Source of the DNA: Pseudomonas sp. TH31
GTDB lineage: Bacteria; Pseudomonadota; Gammaproteobacteria; Pseudomonadales; Pseudomonadaceae
DNA length: 64,000 nt
Assembly: GCF_016650815.1 (NCBI RefSeq)
Contig: NZ_JAEKEZ010000028.1
Coordinates: forward strand, 62,001-126,000
Reading direction: 5' to 3'
Shown piece by piece: positions 37,401 through 45,478 of the stretch. The notes under the pieces were generated by a model. The model made no database searches and was not told where the DNA came from. It worked only from the letters and a program-made list of their open reading frames with translations. The translations under genes and the position numbers were made by a program. The number at the start of each line of letters is the position of its first letter. Positions within the stretch are counted from its first letter, which is position 1.

Positions 37401-37522
37401 ATGCCGTCGTCAACAATGCATCCCGCAAGATCGTGAACGACTCCAGCGGTAGCATCACCTCCCTGGTGGAGAAATCCGGCGGTGGCGGCAGCCGTCGCAT
37501 CATGTGGCGACAAATACAGTAA
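34412..37522 (+). CDS. pilY1: PilY1-type pilus tip adhesin
   Basis: 1036 residues from the ATG at 34412 (GGAG six to nine bases upstream). A signal peptide lies near residues 15-35. The N-terminal half is a von Willebrand A-like domain with MIDAS sequence DDSGSM at 56-61 and later a calcium-loop-like DGINNDGNNLNGDNEGD. The C-terminal half is the PilY1 beta-propeller, with an EF-hand-like loop DTNGDGVVDSND at 970-981. In P. aeruginosa PilY1 sits at the pilus tip, senses surfaces and needs calcium binding for pilus extension and retraction. No pilY2 gene follows it here; pilE comes next. Confidence 0.92.
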   Translation: MPSNDARGGGCRRWAQVVYGALLALYLAAPAYAFTPSDSPLLSAAAVPPNLMLLIDDSGSMNTIIYAAGFDPTVTGRTPARQCNLFLGLCFSGSDIVGDSIFLSSLPQSGCSGNAYAFYNNSLTPQCIKLPDPVGNENTRYTDDYISYLVGLANGSNHDFTNGSIPNDYRVNVARNVSTALVTSNRSLRIGLATFNPPTSSNPANGGYIARSVSDLAVVTGSVTQSQADTNYNNLISAINNLSAIANTPLAETYYEITRYFRGMTPYYNATPTTYTSPIQYRCQKNYGVVITDGLPTYDRTFPTNDPLGGSRLPNWDGINNDGNNLNGDNEGDTLYLDDIAKFAFDIDMRSTGTDLAGKAWNSADFPKQNMNTYTVGFTSSNQMLSDAAAYGQGLYYQANDAAGLNTALSSALSNITSKAGSGGSGVTSSSTLASGSSYYQTTYDPKDWRGTIKSYGFTSSGSVNTASVLWTTDTVIVPGATAPIYQSWNSLTNAVVALAYSNFSPAQQTSLGLSLPTGIVGNDLVEWSKGTNKTGLKVRSVLLGDIINSPLALASPTDQTASDLVGDSTYTAYLATKAANMSASLVVNANDGFLNVINAANGARRYAYMPSSVLPSLHYIADPAYINGVSHKFLVDGQVGVFDMQLNSAWKTLALGGVGAGGKAFYAVQLFDASAGNVFNALWEISAPTTANTANVFNDLGYAYARPEVARLADGRWAAFISNGYGSNSGVAALYVVDVRDGSLIKKIVIDSTETTNGLSSVKLKVNSQNVVQAAYGGDLKGRMWKFDLSGATTDTWGVAFSGKPLFTTPGGSTQPITAQPLLADNSLGGKEVFFGTGKFNETADKTSKDLQGFYAVWDANGGTGQLTVSSLQAQAVTGVTTSSTGGQFITTTQNETTYPAEQGWYLPLVYNNVLTGERVINQASLVAGRIVFTTASVDTTDPCASFGTGKLVELDAFSGKMLNYAVLDTNGDGVVDSNDAISSGVIFTGGIPTLNAVVNNASRKIVNDSSGSITSLVEKSGGGGSRRIMWRQIQ

Positions 37523-37537
37523 GTGAGAGTTGAGGCC

Positions 37538-37939
37538 ATGCGCAGATCCAACCGAGGTTTTACCCTGATCGAAATCATGATCGTAATTGCGATCATCGGT
37601 ATCGTCATCACCATTGGCTATCCGAGCCTCACCGAATACGTGAAAAAGGGTCGTCGCGCCGACGCGGTCGGATTGCTTTCCGATCAGGCGCAGATTCTTG
37701 AACGGTTCTATTCGAAAGGTAGCGTCTACACAGGCGTCACGGGCCTGAGCGCGGGCAACGACTACTACACCATTACGCCGACCATCACCGATCAGACCTT
37801 TCTGGTGACGGCGGTGCGCAAGGCCGGTACGGCCATGGCCACTGACAAATGCGGGGATTTCACCATCACCAGCACCGGCGTCAGAAGCATGGTCAATGCC
37901 ACGGCCGGGCTGGTCACCAAGGATTGCTGGGGCCGCTGA
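37538..37939 (+). CDS. pilE: Minor pilin PilE
   Basis: 133 residues. Leader MRRSNRG, helix FTLIEIMIVIAIIGIVITIG with Glu at +5, then the short PilE-type globular domain containing YPSLTEYVKKGRRADA and a C-terminal cysteine pair (DKCGDF and DCWGR). The ATG at 37538 is preferred to a GTG at 37523 that touches the pilY1 stop. Last gene of the operon; no terminator is visible before thiO, so read-through is possible. Confidence 0.88.
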   Translation: MRRSNRGFTLIEIMIVIAIIGIVITIGYPSLTEYVKKGRRADAVGLLSDQAQILERFYSKGSVYTGVTGLSAGNDYYTITPTITDQTFLVTAVRKAGTAMATDKCGDFTITSTGVRSMVNATAGLVTKDCWGR

Positions 37940-37995
37940 GTTTCCTTTTCGGGTGCCTTTTGCGCCCTCTGTCTATTGAACGGTTGGATCAGAAC

Positions 37996-39095
37996 ATGAG
38001 CAGGCAACAGCAAGTGGTGATTGTCGGCGGCGGGGTGATTGGACTGCTGACTGCGTTCAATCTCGCGTCCGAAGTGCAGAGCGTTGTGCTGCTGGATCGC
38101 TCGAACGTCGGCCAGGAGTCATCCTGGGCTGGGGGGGCATCGTTTCGCCGCTCTATCCGTGGCGCTACAGCCCGGCGGTTACTGCATTGGCTCACTGGTC
38201 TCAGGATTTCTATCCACAGCTGGGTGAAAGGCTTTTTGCCGCTACCGGTGTCGACCCCGAAGTGCACACCACCGGGCTGTACTGGCTGGACCTGGACGAC
38301 GAAACCGAGGCGCTGGCCTGGGCCAAACGGGAAAATCGGCCGCTGCGGGCTGTGGATATCTCGGCGGCTCATGACGCTGTGCCGGTCTTGGGTAGTGGTT
38401 TCTCCCGGGCGATCTACATGGCCAATGTGGCGAATGTGCGCAACCCACGGCTGGTGAAGTCCCTGAAGGCGGCGTTGTTGGCACTGCCGAACGTGACAAT
38501 CCATGAGCGCTGCGAAGTCAGCGGATTTATCCGTGAAGGCGGCGCGGTGGTCGGGGTAACGACGTCAACGGGTGCGATTTATGGCGATCAGGTAGTGCTG
38601 ACGGCCGGTGCCTGGAGCGGCGACTTGCTCAAAAGCCTCGGCCTGGAGCTCCCGGTCGAGCCGGTCAAAGGCCAGATGATTCTCTACAAGTGCGCGGCGG
38701 ACTTTCTGCCGAGCATGGTGCTGGCCAAGGGGCGTTATGCGATCCCGCGACGCGACGGGCATATCCTGGTTGGCAGTACGCTGGAGCACGAAGGATACGA
38801 CAAGACCCCGACCGAATCGGCGCTGGAAAGCCTGAAAGCCTCGGCAGTGGAGTTGATTCCGGCGCTGGCGGATGCCGAGGTGGTGGGCCACTGGGCCGGG
38901 TTGCGGCCGGGTTCGCCAGAAGGCATTCCCTACATTGGTCGGGTGCCGGGGTTTATCGGGCTCTGGCTTAATTGCGGGCATTATCGCAATGGGCTGGTGC
39001 TGGCGCCGGCGTCGTGTCAGTTGTTTGCGGATGTGATGTTGGGCAGGGCGCCGATCATTGATCCGGCGCCGTATGCGCCAGTTGGGCGGATCTAA
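37996..39095 (+). CDS. thiO: Glycine oxidase ThiO family FAD protein (one frameshift in this sequence)
   Basis: An FAD-dependent amine oxidase of the DadA/ThiO group. In thiamine synthesis ThiO turns glycine into the imine used for the thiazole ring. The N-terminal dinucleotide site reads VVIVGGGVIGLLTAFNLA, and the C-terminal part holds GHYRNGLVLAP. The frame breaks in the G-run at 38131-38137: seven G stand where eight give the family sequence SSWAGGGIVSPLYPWRY. The corrected protein has 366 residues. It lies between the minor pilins and pilR in P. aeruginosa too, though it has no known pilus role. Confidence 0.88.
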
Positions 39096-39106
39096 GGCGA
39101 AGATCA

Positions 39107-39182
39107 AAAGATCGCAGCCTTCGTCAGCTCCTACAGGAAAGATCGCACATCCCGTAGGAGCTGCCGAAGGCTGCGATCTTTT
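39107..39182. repeat. Inverted repeat, GATCGCAGCC-type
   Basis: AAAGATCGCAGCCTTCG with AGCTCCTAC and inverted copy; spacer about 17 bases. It fills the gap between converging thiO and pilR. Confidence 0.88.
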
Positions 39183-39188
39183 AGGGTA

Positions 39189-40529
39189 TCAATCCAGCCC
39201 CAGTTTCTTCAGCCTGTAGCGCATCGACCGAAACGACAGATTCAACCGCTGCGCGGCCGCCGTGCGGTTCCAGCGGGTTTCTTCCAGCGCCTGGAGGATG
39301 AGTTTGCGTTCGACGTTTTCCAGATAATCTTCCAGATTGTCGATCCGGGTCAGGTCCGGCACGCCGGCTTCGGCGGTGCAGTTACCGTCGGCCAGGCGCA
39401 AGTCACTGGCGTCGATCTGCTTGTTCTCGCACAAGGTGTGGGCGCGTTCGAGCATGTTCTCCAGTTCCCGCACGTTGCCCGGGAAGCGGTAGCTTTTCAG
39501 CGCATCAAGGGCTAGCGGGTGGAGTTTTGTCGCGGGTTGGCCGGTGCCGGCCGCCAGGCGCTTGAGTACATGGCTGGCGAGTGTCTCGATATCGTCCCGG
39601 CGTTCACGCAGGGGCGGCACCCGCAACTCGATCACGTTGAGCCGATAGTACAAATCCTGACGAAAACGTTCGGCACTGACTTCGGCGTCGAGGTCTTTAT
39701 GGGTGGCGCAAAGGATGCGCACATCGACCACGGTTTCCTGCTGGCCGCCGACGCTGCGCACGGCTTTCTCCTGAATCGCCCGCAGCAGCTTGACCTGCAT
39801 CGCCAACGGTAAATCAGCCACTTCATCGAGGAACAGAGTGCCGCCATGAGCTGCCTGGAACAGTCCTGGCTTGTCTTCGATGGCGCCGCTGAAACTGCCT
39901 TTGCGATGGCCGAAAAACTCGCTTTCCATCAATTCCGACGGTATCGCCCCGCAGTTGACCGGGACGAAGGGACGATTGGCGCGCGGGCCTTGTTCGTGAA
40001 TCAGACGAGCGACCAGTTCCTTGCCGCTGCCGGATTCACCGCTGATGTACACCGGTGCCTGGCTGCGGGCCAGTTTGTCGATTTGTTTACGCAGGCTGCG
40101 CATGGGCAGCGAATCGCCGAGCAATCGGCGATCAATGGCGGTACTGGCGCCACCGGGTGTGGGCAGGCGCAGGGCGCTGGTGACCAGTTCCCGGAGTCGG
40201 GTCAGGTCCACCGGTTTGGTCAGGAAGTCGAAGGCGCCAGCCTTGAGGGCGTTGATGGCGGTTTCCAGGCTGCCGTAGGCGGTGATCATCGCCACCGGCA
40301 CTTGGGCGTAGCGTTGCTGGATGTGTTGCACCAACTCCAGGCCGGTGCCGTCCGGCAGGCGCATGTCGGTCAGGCACAGGTCGAATGACTCTCGGGCCAG
40401 CAGGGCTTGGGCTTCGCCAAGGTTGCGGGCACTGAAAGTGTCGAGTTTCATCCGTCCCAGGGTGATTTCCAGGAGTTCGCGGATATCCGGTTCGTCGTCG
40501 ACGATCAGGACTTTTTGCCGTGGGCTCAT
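39189..40529 (-). CDS. pilR: Sigma-54-dependent response regulator PilR
   Basis: 446 residues. A receiver domain with phospho-acceptor Asp55 (LTDMRLPDG), an AAA+ domain with Walker A GESGSGKE (near 174) and a sigma-54 contact loop reading GSFSGA rather than the textbook GAFTGA, Walker B GTLFLDE, and a C-terminal Fis-type helix-turn-helix (NRTAAAQRLNLSFRSMRYRL). PilR activates pilA through sigma-54. The start at 40527-40529 gives the family N-terminus MSPRQKVLIVDDEPD. It lies two bases after the pilS stop. Confidence 0.95.
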   Translation of the reverse strand: MSPRQKVLIVDDEPDIRELLEITLGRMKLDTFSARNLGEAQALLARESFDLCLTDMRLPDGTGLELVQHIQQRYAQVPVAMITAYGSLETAINALKAGAFDFLTKPVDLTRLRELVTSALRLPTPGGASTAIDRRLLGDSLPMRSLRKQIDKLARSQAPVYISGESGSGKELVARLIHEQGPRANRPFVPVNCGAIPSELMESEFFGHRKGSFSGAIEDKPGLFQAAHGGTLFLDEVADLPLAMQVKLLRAIQEKAVRSVGGQQETVVDVRILCATHKDLDAEVSAERFRQDLYYRLNVIELRVPPLRERRDDIETLASHVLKRLAAGTGQPATKLHPLALDALKSYRFPGNVRELENMLERAHTLCENKQIDASDLRLADGNCTAEAGVPDLTRIDNLEDYLENVERKLILQALEETRWNRTAAAQRLNLSFRSMRYRLKKLGLD

Positions 40530-40531
40530 GT

Positions 40532-42151
40532 TCAACTTTGTTTCCGTCCGTGTGCAAAGGTGATGCGAAAGCAGCCGCCGCCTTGGCGTGGTTTGAAGTC
40601 TAGGCGGGCCTGGTTGCTTTCGCACAGCTCACGGGACAGATAAAGCCCCAGGCCAGTACCCTGGCTGCTGGTGGTGAAGAAGGGTTCGAACAAGTGCAAC
40701 TGCTGGTCCGGCGCCACACCGGGGCCATTGTCCAGCACCTCGAGCACCGGCAGCTGGCTGTCGGGGTCGACAAACAATTCAAGCCGGACCTCTGCCTGCT
40801 CATGAATCAGGGCGCTGTGACGCCAGGCATTGCGCAACAAATTGTCGAGAATCTGTGTCAGTTGATTCGGGTCCATCAGCGTTGTGACGTGGCCGGCGCC
40901 GATGTGCAGGTGAATGGTCTGGCGTTCGGTCGCGGTCTCGCGGGCTTCGGCGACGAACCGTGCCAGCCACGGCTTCAGATCGAGCCGTTGCTGCGTAGTT
41001 TGCTGACGGCGGGACAGTTGCAGGACGTTTTCGATAACCCGATTCATTCGCTGGGAGTGGTCTTGAATAATCTGGGTCAGACGTCGATCTGCGCCGTTCA
41101 GTTCCTCGGATTCCTGCAGCAACTGTGCGGCATGACTGATAGCGCCCAGTGGATTGCGGATCTCGTGGGCGATACCGGCGGTCAGGCGACCCAGGGCGGC
41201 GAGTTTCAGTTGCTGGGCCTGCTGGGAGATCTGGGCGAGGTCTTCGAGAAAGACCAGGGTCTGATAATGCGGGCTTTGCTCCAGGGCAATGAAGCTTGGC
41301 TGCAACTCGAGGCCGGAGCTGGCGATTTTCAGGCTCTGAGGGCGCAAGGTCGGGTTGTTGAACCACAGTTGCAGGCGTTCGACCAAGATCGGTGAGTAAT
41401 CATCGATCAACTCGCCGTCGAGGTAGTCCTGGCCCAGTTGGGACAGGGCGCTGTGATTGGCCAGTTGCACCCGCCGCTGGTCATCGAGCACCAGGATACC
41501 GGTGCGCATGCGTTGCAGAATCAGCGCGTTAAGGGCTTCGAGGCCGACCACTTCGCTGGCCCGCTGCTCGGCGAGGTGTTCGCTGACCTCCAGGCGCCGG
41601 ATCAAACCTTGCACCAGCAATGCCGCGGCAAAGCACAGGGCGCCGAGTGTACCGGCTTGCAGGTAGTCGCTGGGGCTGGTGGGGCTGGTGGGGCGGCTGA
41701 AACTCAGCAGGAAGCTCAAACCGACAATGCCAATGGCCGCGACGGCGGCGATCAGCAAGCCAATACGCCCGCGCAACAGGGTGTTGCCGATGGCCACGGA
41801 CACGATCAGCAAATTACCAATGGCGCTGGCCGCACCGCCGGCAGCGTAGAACAGGCCGCACAGCAGCAACACATCGGCCAGGGCCAGGCTGAACAGCTGC
41901 CCGGGGCGTCGGGTATTCTCCAGGAACACCACCAGCAGAATATTCAGCACCAGGTACAACCAGCTGCCACTGCGCAGCAGGTCGTTATTGGCGAGTGCCA
42001 GCAACTGGTTGTCCATGTTGCTGGAGATCAACAGCACCAAGGTGATGCCGATGCTTAAACGGTAGAGATGATAGAGGCGCAGCAATCGCTGGGCTTGTTT
42101 GCTGCCGGGGCTGGAAGCCTCAGCGATCACTGGAGCCTGGGCCTTGCTCAA
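40532..42151 (-). CDS. pilS: Sensor histidine kinase PilS
   Basis: 539 residues. Six membrane helices in residues 25-190, a cytoplasmic PAS domain (about 205-310), the histidine box AHEIRNPLGA with His329, and the ATP-binding domain with N box (LDNLLRNAWRHS), DNGPGV and GTGLGLYLSREL. In P. aeruginosa PilS senses the pool of PilA in the membrane and, through PilR, adjusts pilA transcription. Its first 32 bases overlap the end of the upstream small gene. Confidence 0.95.
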   Translation of the reverse strand: MSKAQAPVIAEASSPGSKQAQRLLRLYHLYRLSIGITLVLLISSNMDNQLLALANNDLLRSGSWLYLVLNILLVVFLENTRRPGQLFSLALADVLLLCGLFYAAGGAASAIGNLLIVSVAIGNTLLRGRIGLLIAAVAAIGIVGLSFLLSFSRPTSPTSPSDYLQAGTLGALCFAAALLVQGLIRRLEVSEHLAEQRASEVVGLEALNALILQRMRTGILVLDDQRRVQLANHSALSQLGQDYLDGELIDDYSPILVERLQLWFNNPTLRPQSLKIASSGLELQPSFIALEQSPHYQTLVFLEDLAQISQQAQQLKLAALGRLTAGIAHEIRNPLGAISHAAQLLQESEELNGADRRLTQIIQDHSQRMNRVIENVLQLSRRQQTTQQRLDLKPWLARFVAEARETATERQTIHLHIGAGHVTTLMDPNQLTQILDNLLRNAWRHSALIHEQAEVRLELFVDPDSQLPVLEVLDNGPGVAPDQQLHLFEPFFTTSSQGTGLGLYLSRELCESNQARLDFKPRQGGGCFRITFAHGRKQS

Positions 42152-42353
42152 GGTGAGCCTGGCTGCAATACCACTGTTGTTGAAGACTCAGCGCACGGTC
42201 GCGTGGCAGGTGCACGCCGCAGTGGGCGCAACGAACCATCGGTGCAGCTTCCAGTTCGGCATTGGGCCGGGCGGCAGGCGCCGGGCTTTTGAACTTGCGC
42301 CAGAACCATACCGCAGCGGCAATCAGGGCGATCCAGAACAGTAAACGAAGCAT
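42120..42353 (-). CDS. Small membrane protein with a cysteine-pair motif (PP0621 family)
   Basis: 77 residues. One N-terminal membrane helix (MLRLLFWIALIAAAVWFWRKF), a Pro/Ala linker and a tail with VRCAHCGVHLPRDRAL and QWYCSQAHL, a CxxC...C-H pattern that could bind zinc. It matches a small family I know as PP0621, function unknown. It overlaps pilS by 32 bases in another frame, so the two are probably translated from one message. Confidence 0.8.
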   Translation of the reverse strand: MLRLLFWIALIAAAVWFWRKFKSPAPAARPNAELEAAPMVRCAHCGVHLPRDRALSLQQQWYCSQAHLEQGPGSSDR

Positions 42354-42443
42354 GGCGGGCTGCTTTATGAATGATGATCAGGCAGTTTAGCCAAGGACAT
42401 GGCGGGCGCACAGCGTAATAAGTGCTTCACAAAAAAGGGCCAT

Positions 42444-42473
42444 AAAAAGGGAGACTCGAAAGTCTCCCTTTTT
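42444..42473 (-). terminator. Rho-independent terminator after bamD
   Basis: Perfect stem AAAAAGGGAGACT / AGTCTCCCTTTTT with a short loop, 15 bases after the bamD stop; on the minus strand it ends in TTTTTATG. Confidence 0.9.
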
Positions 42474-42488
42474 GCGTAACCGCAGGTG

Positions 42489-43511
42489 TCAGTCAAACAC
42501 ACCGAAGGTCATGTAGCTGAACCACGAACGGTCGCTGTTGTTGCCTTGCGCTTCGTGTTGTTCTTCCTGGATCACTTCGCCGTTGCCATCTTTAGGCTTG
42601 AGCTCGCTGGGAATCGAATCTTTCGCGTCCTGGAACTGCTTCTGCACGTCCTGGTTGGCGCGGGTTTCACCCGGCGGCAGCGGCGGACGGGATTCGATCA
42701 GGCCCAGGGTCGCCTTGCTCAGCCACGAACGGTTGTCTGCTTCGGCTACCGATGGCTTGAACTGACCGTCCACCAGGCTTGGGTGGTTCGGATAGTTGAG
42801 CTTCAGGGTTTCGAGGCTGGTGTTGGCCAGTTCATCCAGGTGCAGACGCTGGTAGGACTCGACCATCACCGCCAGGCCATCACCGACCGAAGGGGTTTCC
42901 TGGAAGTTCTCCACGACATAACGACCACGGTTCGCGGCGGCGACGTAGGCCTGACGAGTCAGGTAGTAGTCGGCAACGTGAATCTCGTAGGAGGCCAGCA
43001 GGTTGCGCAGATAAATCATGCGCTGCTTGGCATCCGGCGAGTAGCGGCTGTTCGGGTAGCGGCTGGTCAGTTGGGCGAACTCGTTGTACGAGTCGCGGGC
43101 AGCGCCCAGGTCACGCTTGGTCATGTCCAGCGGCAGGAAGCGCGCCAGCAGGCCGACGTCCTGGTCGAAGGAGGTCAGACCCTTGAGGTAATACGCGTAA
43201 TCCACGTTCGGATGCTGTGGGTGCAAACGAATAAAACGCTCGGCGGCGGACTTGGCAGCCTCAGGTTCGGCGTTCTTGTAGTTGGCGTAGATGAGCTCGA
43301 GTTGAGCCTGATCAGCGTAGCGCCCGAACGGATAACGCGACTCCAGGGCCTTCAGCTTGGCTGTGGCACTGGTGTAGCTACTGTTATCCAGATCTTTCTG
43401 AGCCTGCTGGTACAGCTCGACTTCGCTAAGGTTTTCGTCTACGACTTCCTTCGATGAGCAAGCAGCGGTCAATGCGAGGATGGCGATCAGCAGCAGGTGT
43501 TTCACTTGCAT
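42489..43511 (-). CDS. bamD: Outer membrane assembly lipoprotein BamD
   Basis: 340 residues. Lipoprotein signal with lipobox LTAAC (Cys18) and five TPR-like repeats (ALESRYPFGRYADQAQLELIY, FIRLHPQHPNVDYAYYLKGL and others). Essential partner of BamA in outer membrane protein insertion. The C-terminus is longer than in E. coli (about 245 residues there), with a Pro/Glu/Asn-rich tail, as in other Pseudomonas. The ATG at 43509-43511 begins the lipoprotein signal; the upstream frame is not conserved. Divergent from rluD. Confidence 0.95.
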   Translation of the reverse strand: MQVKHLLLIAILALTAACSSKEVVDENLSEVELYQQAQKDLDNSSYTSATAKLKALESRYPFGRYADQAQLELIYANYKNAEPEAAKSAAERFIRLHPQHPNVDYAYYLKGLTSFDQDVGLLARFLPLDMTKRDLGAARDSYNEFAQLTSRYPNSRYSPDAKQRMIYLRNLLASYEIHVADYYLTRQAYVAAANRGRYVVENFQETPSVGDGLAVMVESYQRLHLDELANTSLETLKLNYPNHPSLVDGQFKPSVAEADNRSWLSKATLGLIESRPPLPPGETRANQDVQKQFQDAKDSIPSELKPKDGNGEVIQEEQHEAQGNNSDRSWFSYMTFGVFD

Positions 43512-43662
43512 GGCGGCTTGCGTCCCTATGACGGCCGCTGTCTTGGGCGGGGCCGTCCTGTTATGATGAGCGCCCCTTTGAATAGCATCGGGGCAAAAGA
43601 CGCCGTATTTAACCACAAGCGCGCAGCCGAAACCAAAGGCTGTGCCGACGCCTAGTCTGAGC

Positions 43663-44625
43663 ATGTCCGATAAAATTGAACTTCGCGCAGAGGTGCCGTC
43701 CGAATTGGGCGGCCAACGCCTCGATCAAGTCGCCGCACAATTATTCGCTGAGCACTCGCGCTCGCGCCTTTCCGCCTGGATCAAAGACGGCCGCCTGACT
43801 GTGGATGGGGCGGTTATCCGCCCGCGAGACATCGTTCATGGTGGCGCCATTCTTGAGCTAACCGCCGAGCAGGAAGCTCAGGGCGAATGGATCGCTCAGG
43901 ACATTGAGCTGGACATCGTCTATGAAGATGACGACATCCTGGTGATCAACAAACCTGCGGGTCTGGTGGTGCATCCGGCTGCCGGTCACGCTGACGGCAC
44001 CTTGCTCAACGCCTTGCTGCACCACGTGCCGGACATTATCAATGTGCCCCGCGCCGGTATCGTGCATCGCCTGGACAAGGACACCACCGGTCTGATGGTG
44101 GTGGCCAAGACCATTCAAGCGCAGACGCAGCTGGTAACACAGTTGCAGAGTCGCAGCGTCAGCCGGATCTACGAGTGCATCGTGATCGGCGTGGTGACCG
44201 CCGGCGGCAAAATCAACGCGCCGATCGGTCGTCACGGCCAGCAGCGCCAGCGCATGGCGGTAATGGAAGGTGGCAAGCAAGCCGTCAGCCACTACCGCGT
44301 GCTCGAGCGTTTCCGCTCCCACACTCACGTGCGGGTGAAGCTGGAAACCGGTCGTACGCACCAGATTCGTGTGCATATGTCCCACATCAACTTCCCGTTG
44401 GTCGGAGACCCTGCCTACGGCGGTCGCTTCCGCATCCCGCCGGCAGCCAGTGTGACCATGGTCGAATCGTTGAAGGCGTTTCCACGCCAGGCACTGCATG
44501 CGCGGTTCCTGGAACTGGATCATCCGACGACCGGTATACGCATGAGCTGGGAATCGCCACTTCCGGACGATTTCGTCTGGTTGCTGACCCTGCTCAAGCA
44601 AGACCGTGAGGCGTTCATCGGATGA
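43663..44625 (+). CDS. rluD: 23S rRNA pseudouridine synthase RluD
   Basis: 320 residues. An S4 domain (residues about 15-75, LDQVAAQLFAEHSRSRLSAW) precedes the RluA-type catalytic domain with HRLDKDTTGLMVV, catalytic Asp138. It makes pseudouridines 1911, 1915 and 1917 in helix 69 of 23S rRNA. The start MSDKIELRAEV at 43663 is the family start. It overlaps pgeF by four bases (ATGA), the usual pairing. Confidence 0.95.
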   Translation: MSDKIELRAEVPSELGGQRLDQVAAQLFAEHSRSRLSAWIKDGRLTVDGAVIRPRDIVHGGAILELTAEQEAQGEWIAQDIELDIVYEDDDILVINKPAGLVVHPAAGHADGTLLNALLHHVPDIINVPRAGIVHRLDKDTTGLMVVAKTIQAQTQLVTQLQSRSVSRIYECIVIGVVTAGGKINAPIGRHGQQRQRMAVMEGGKQAVSHYRVLERFRSHTHVRVKLETGRTHQIRVHMSHINFPLVGDPAYGGRFRIPPAASVTMVESLKAFPRQALHARFLELDHPTTGIRMSWESPLPDDFVWLLTLLKQDREAFIG

Positions 44626-45347
44626 GCGACTGGCTGATTCCCGACTGGCCTGCGCCTGCCGGGGTGAAAGCCTGTGTGACCACCCGTGCGGGCGGCGTCA
44701 GTCTGGCGCCGTTCGACAGCCTCAACCTCGGCGATCACGTCGACGACAGCCCTGAGGCTGTGGCCGAAAATCGCCGTCGCCTCACCGATCATTTCTCTAT
44801 TCAACCGGCCTGGCTGCAGCAGGTTCACGGCATTGCCGTGTCTCATGCTGATCCGAGTCTGGTAGTCACTGCCGACGCCAGTTGGACGGCAACGCCCGGG
44901 ATTGCCTGCGCGGCGATGACGGCGGATTGCCTGCCGGCACTGTTTTGCGACCGTGCCGGCACTCGCGTCGCGGCGGCCCATGCCGGCTGGCGCGGGCTGG
45001 CGGCCGGTGTGCTGGAAGCGACCCTCGACAGTCTGGCCGTGGCACCGGAAGAGGTGCTGGTCTGGCTCGGTCCGGCCATTGGTCCGCAAGCTTTTGAAGT
45101 CGGCCCGCAAGTGCGGGAAGTCTTCATCCAGCAGCTACCTGGAGCCGCCAAAGCCTTCGTCCCGAGTCAGAATGCCGGCAAGTTCATGGCCGACATCTAC
45201 GAGCTGGCGCGCTTGCGGCTGGCTGTTCGCGGTGTCACTGCTGTTTATGGTGGCGGTTTCTGCACCGTGACCGATCCACGCTTCTTTTCTTACCGCCGTA
45301 GTCCACAAACCGGTCGGTTTGCCTCCCTTGTCTGGTTCGAACGCTAG
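44622..45347 (+). CDS. pgeF: Peptidoglycan editing factor PgeF (YfiH, laccase-domain protein)
   Basis: 241 residues of the YfiH/multicopper-polyphenol-oxidase-like fold. Catalytic-type Cys/His residues are visible in MTADCLPALFCDR, AHAGWRGLAAG and the C-terminal YGGGFCTV. In E. coli it removes wrongly built peptidoglycan precursors that contain serine. Translationally coupled to rluD. No terminator is seen before clpB, but a heat-shock promoter lies between. Confidence 0.93.
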   Translation: MSDWLIPDWPAPAGVKACVTTRAGGVSLAPFDSLNLGDHVDDSPEAVAENRRRLTDHFSIQPAWLQQVHGIAVSHADPSLVVTADASWTATPGIACAAMTADCLPALFCDRAGTRVAAAHAGWRGLAAGVLEATLDSLAVAPEEVLVWLGPAIGPQAFEVGPQVREVFIQQLPGAAKAFVPSQNAGKFMADIYELARLRLAVRGVTAVYGGGFCTVTDPRFFSYRRSPQTGRFASLVWFER

Positions 45348-45377
45348 ACTTCGCTGATCTACATCAACTGTACGACG

Positions 45378-45405
45378 CTTGAAACTCCCAGAATCGACCA
45401 CATCT
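45378..45405 (+). promoter_or_regulatory. Putative sigma-32 heat-shock promoter of clpB
   Basis: CTTGAAA at 45378-45384, 13 bases, then CCACATCT at 45398-45405. This is close to the RpoH consensus CTTGAAA / CCCCATNT and lies about 75 bases before clpB. Confidence 0.75.
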
Positions 45406-45478
45406 AGTGAAGCATCTGGCAGGTTTCTTCATTCAGGATGGTTTCTTAGGTCCGGCCTGCTCAAAAGGAAGGTGACCC

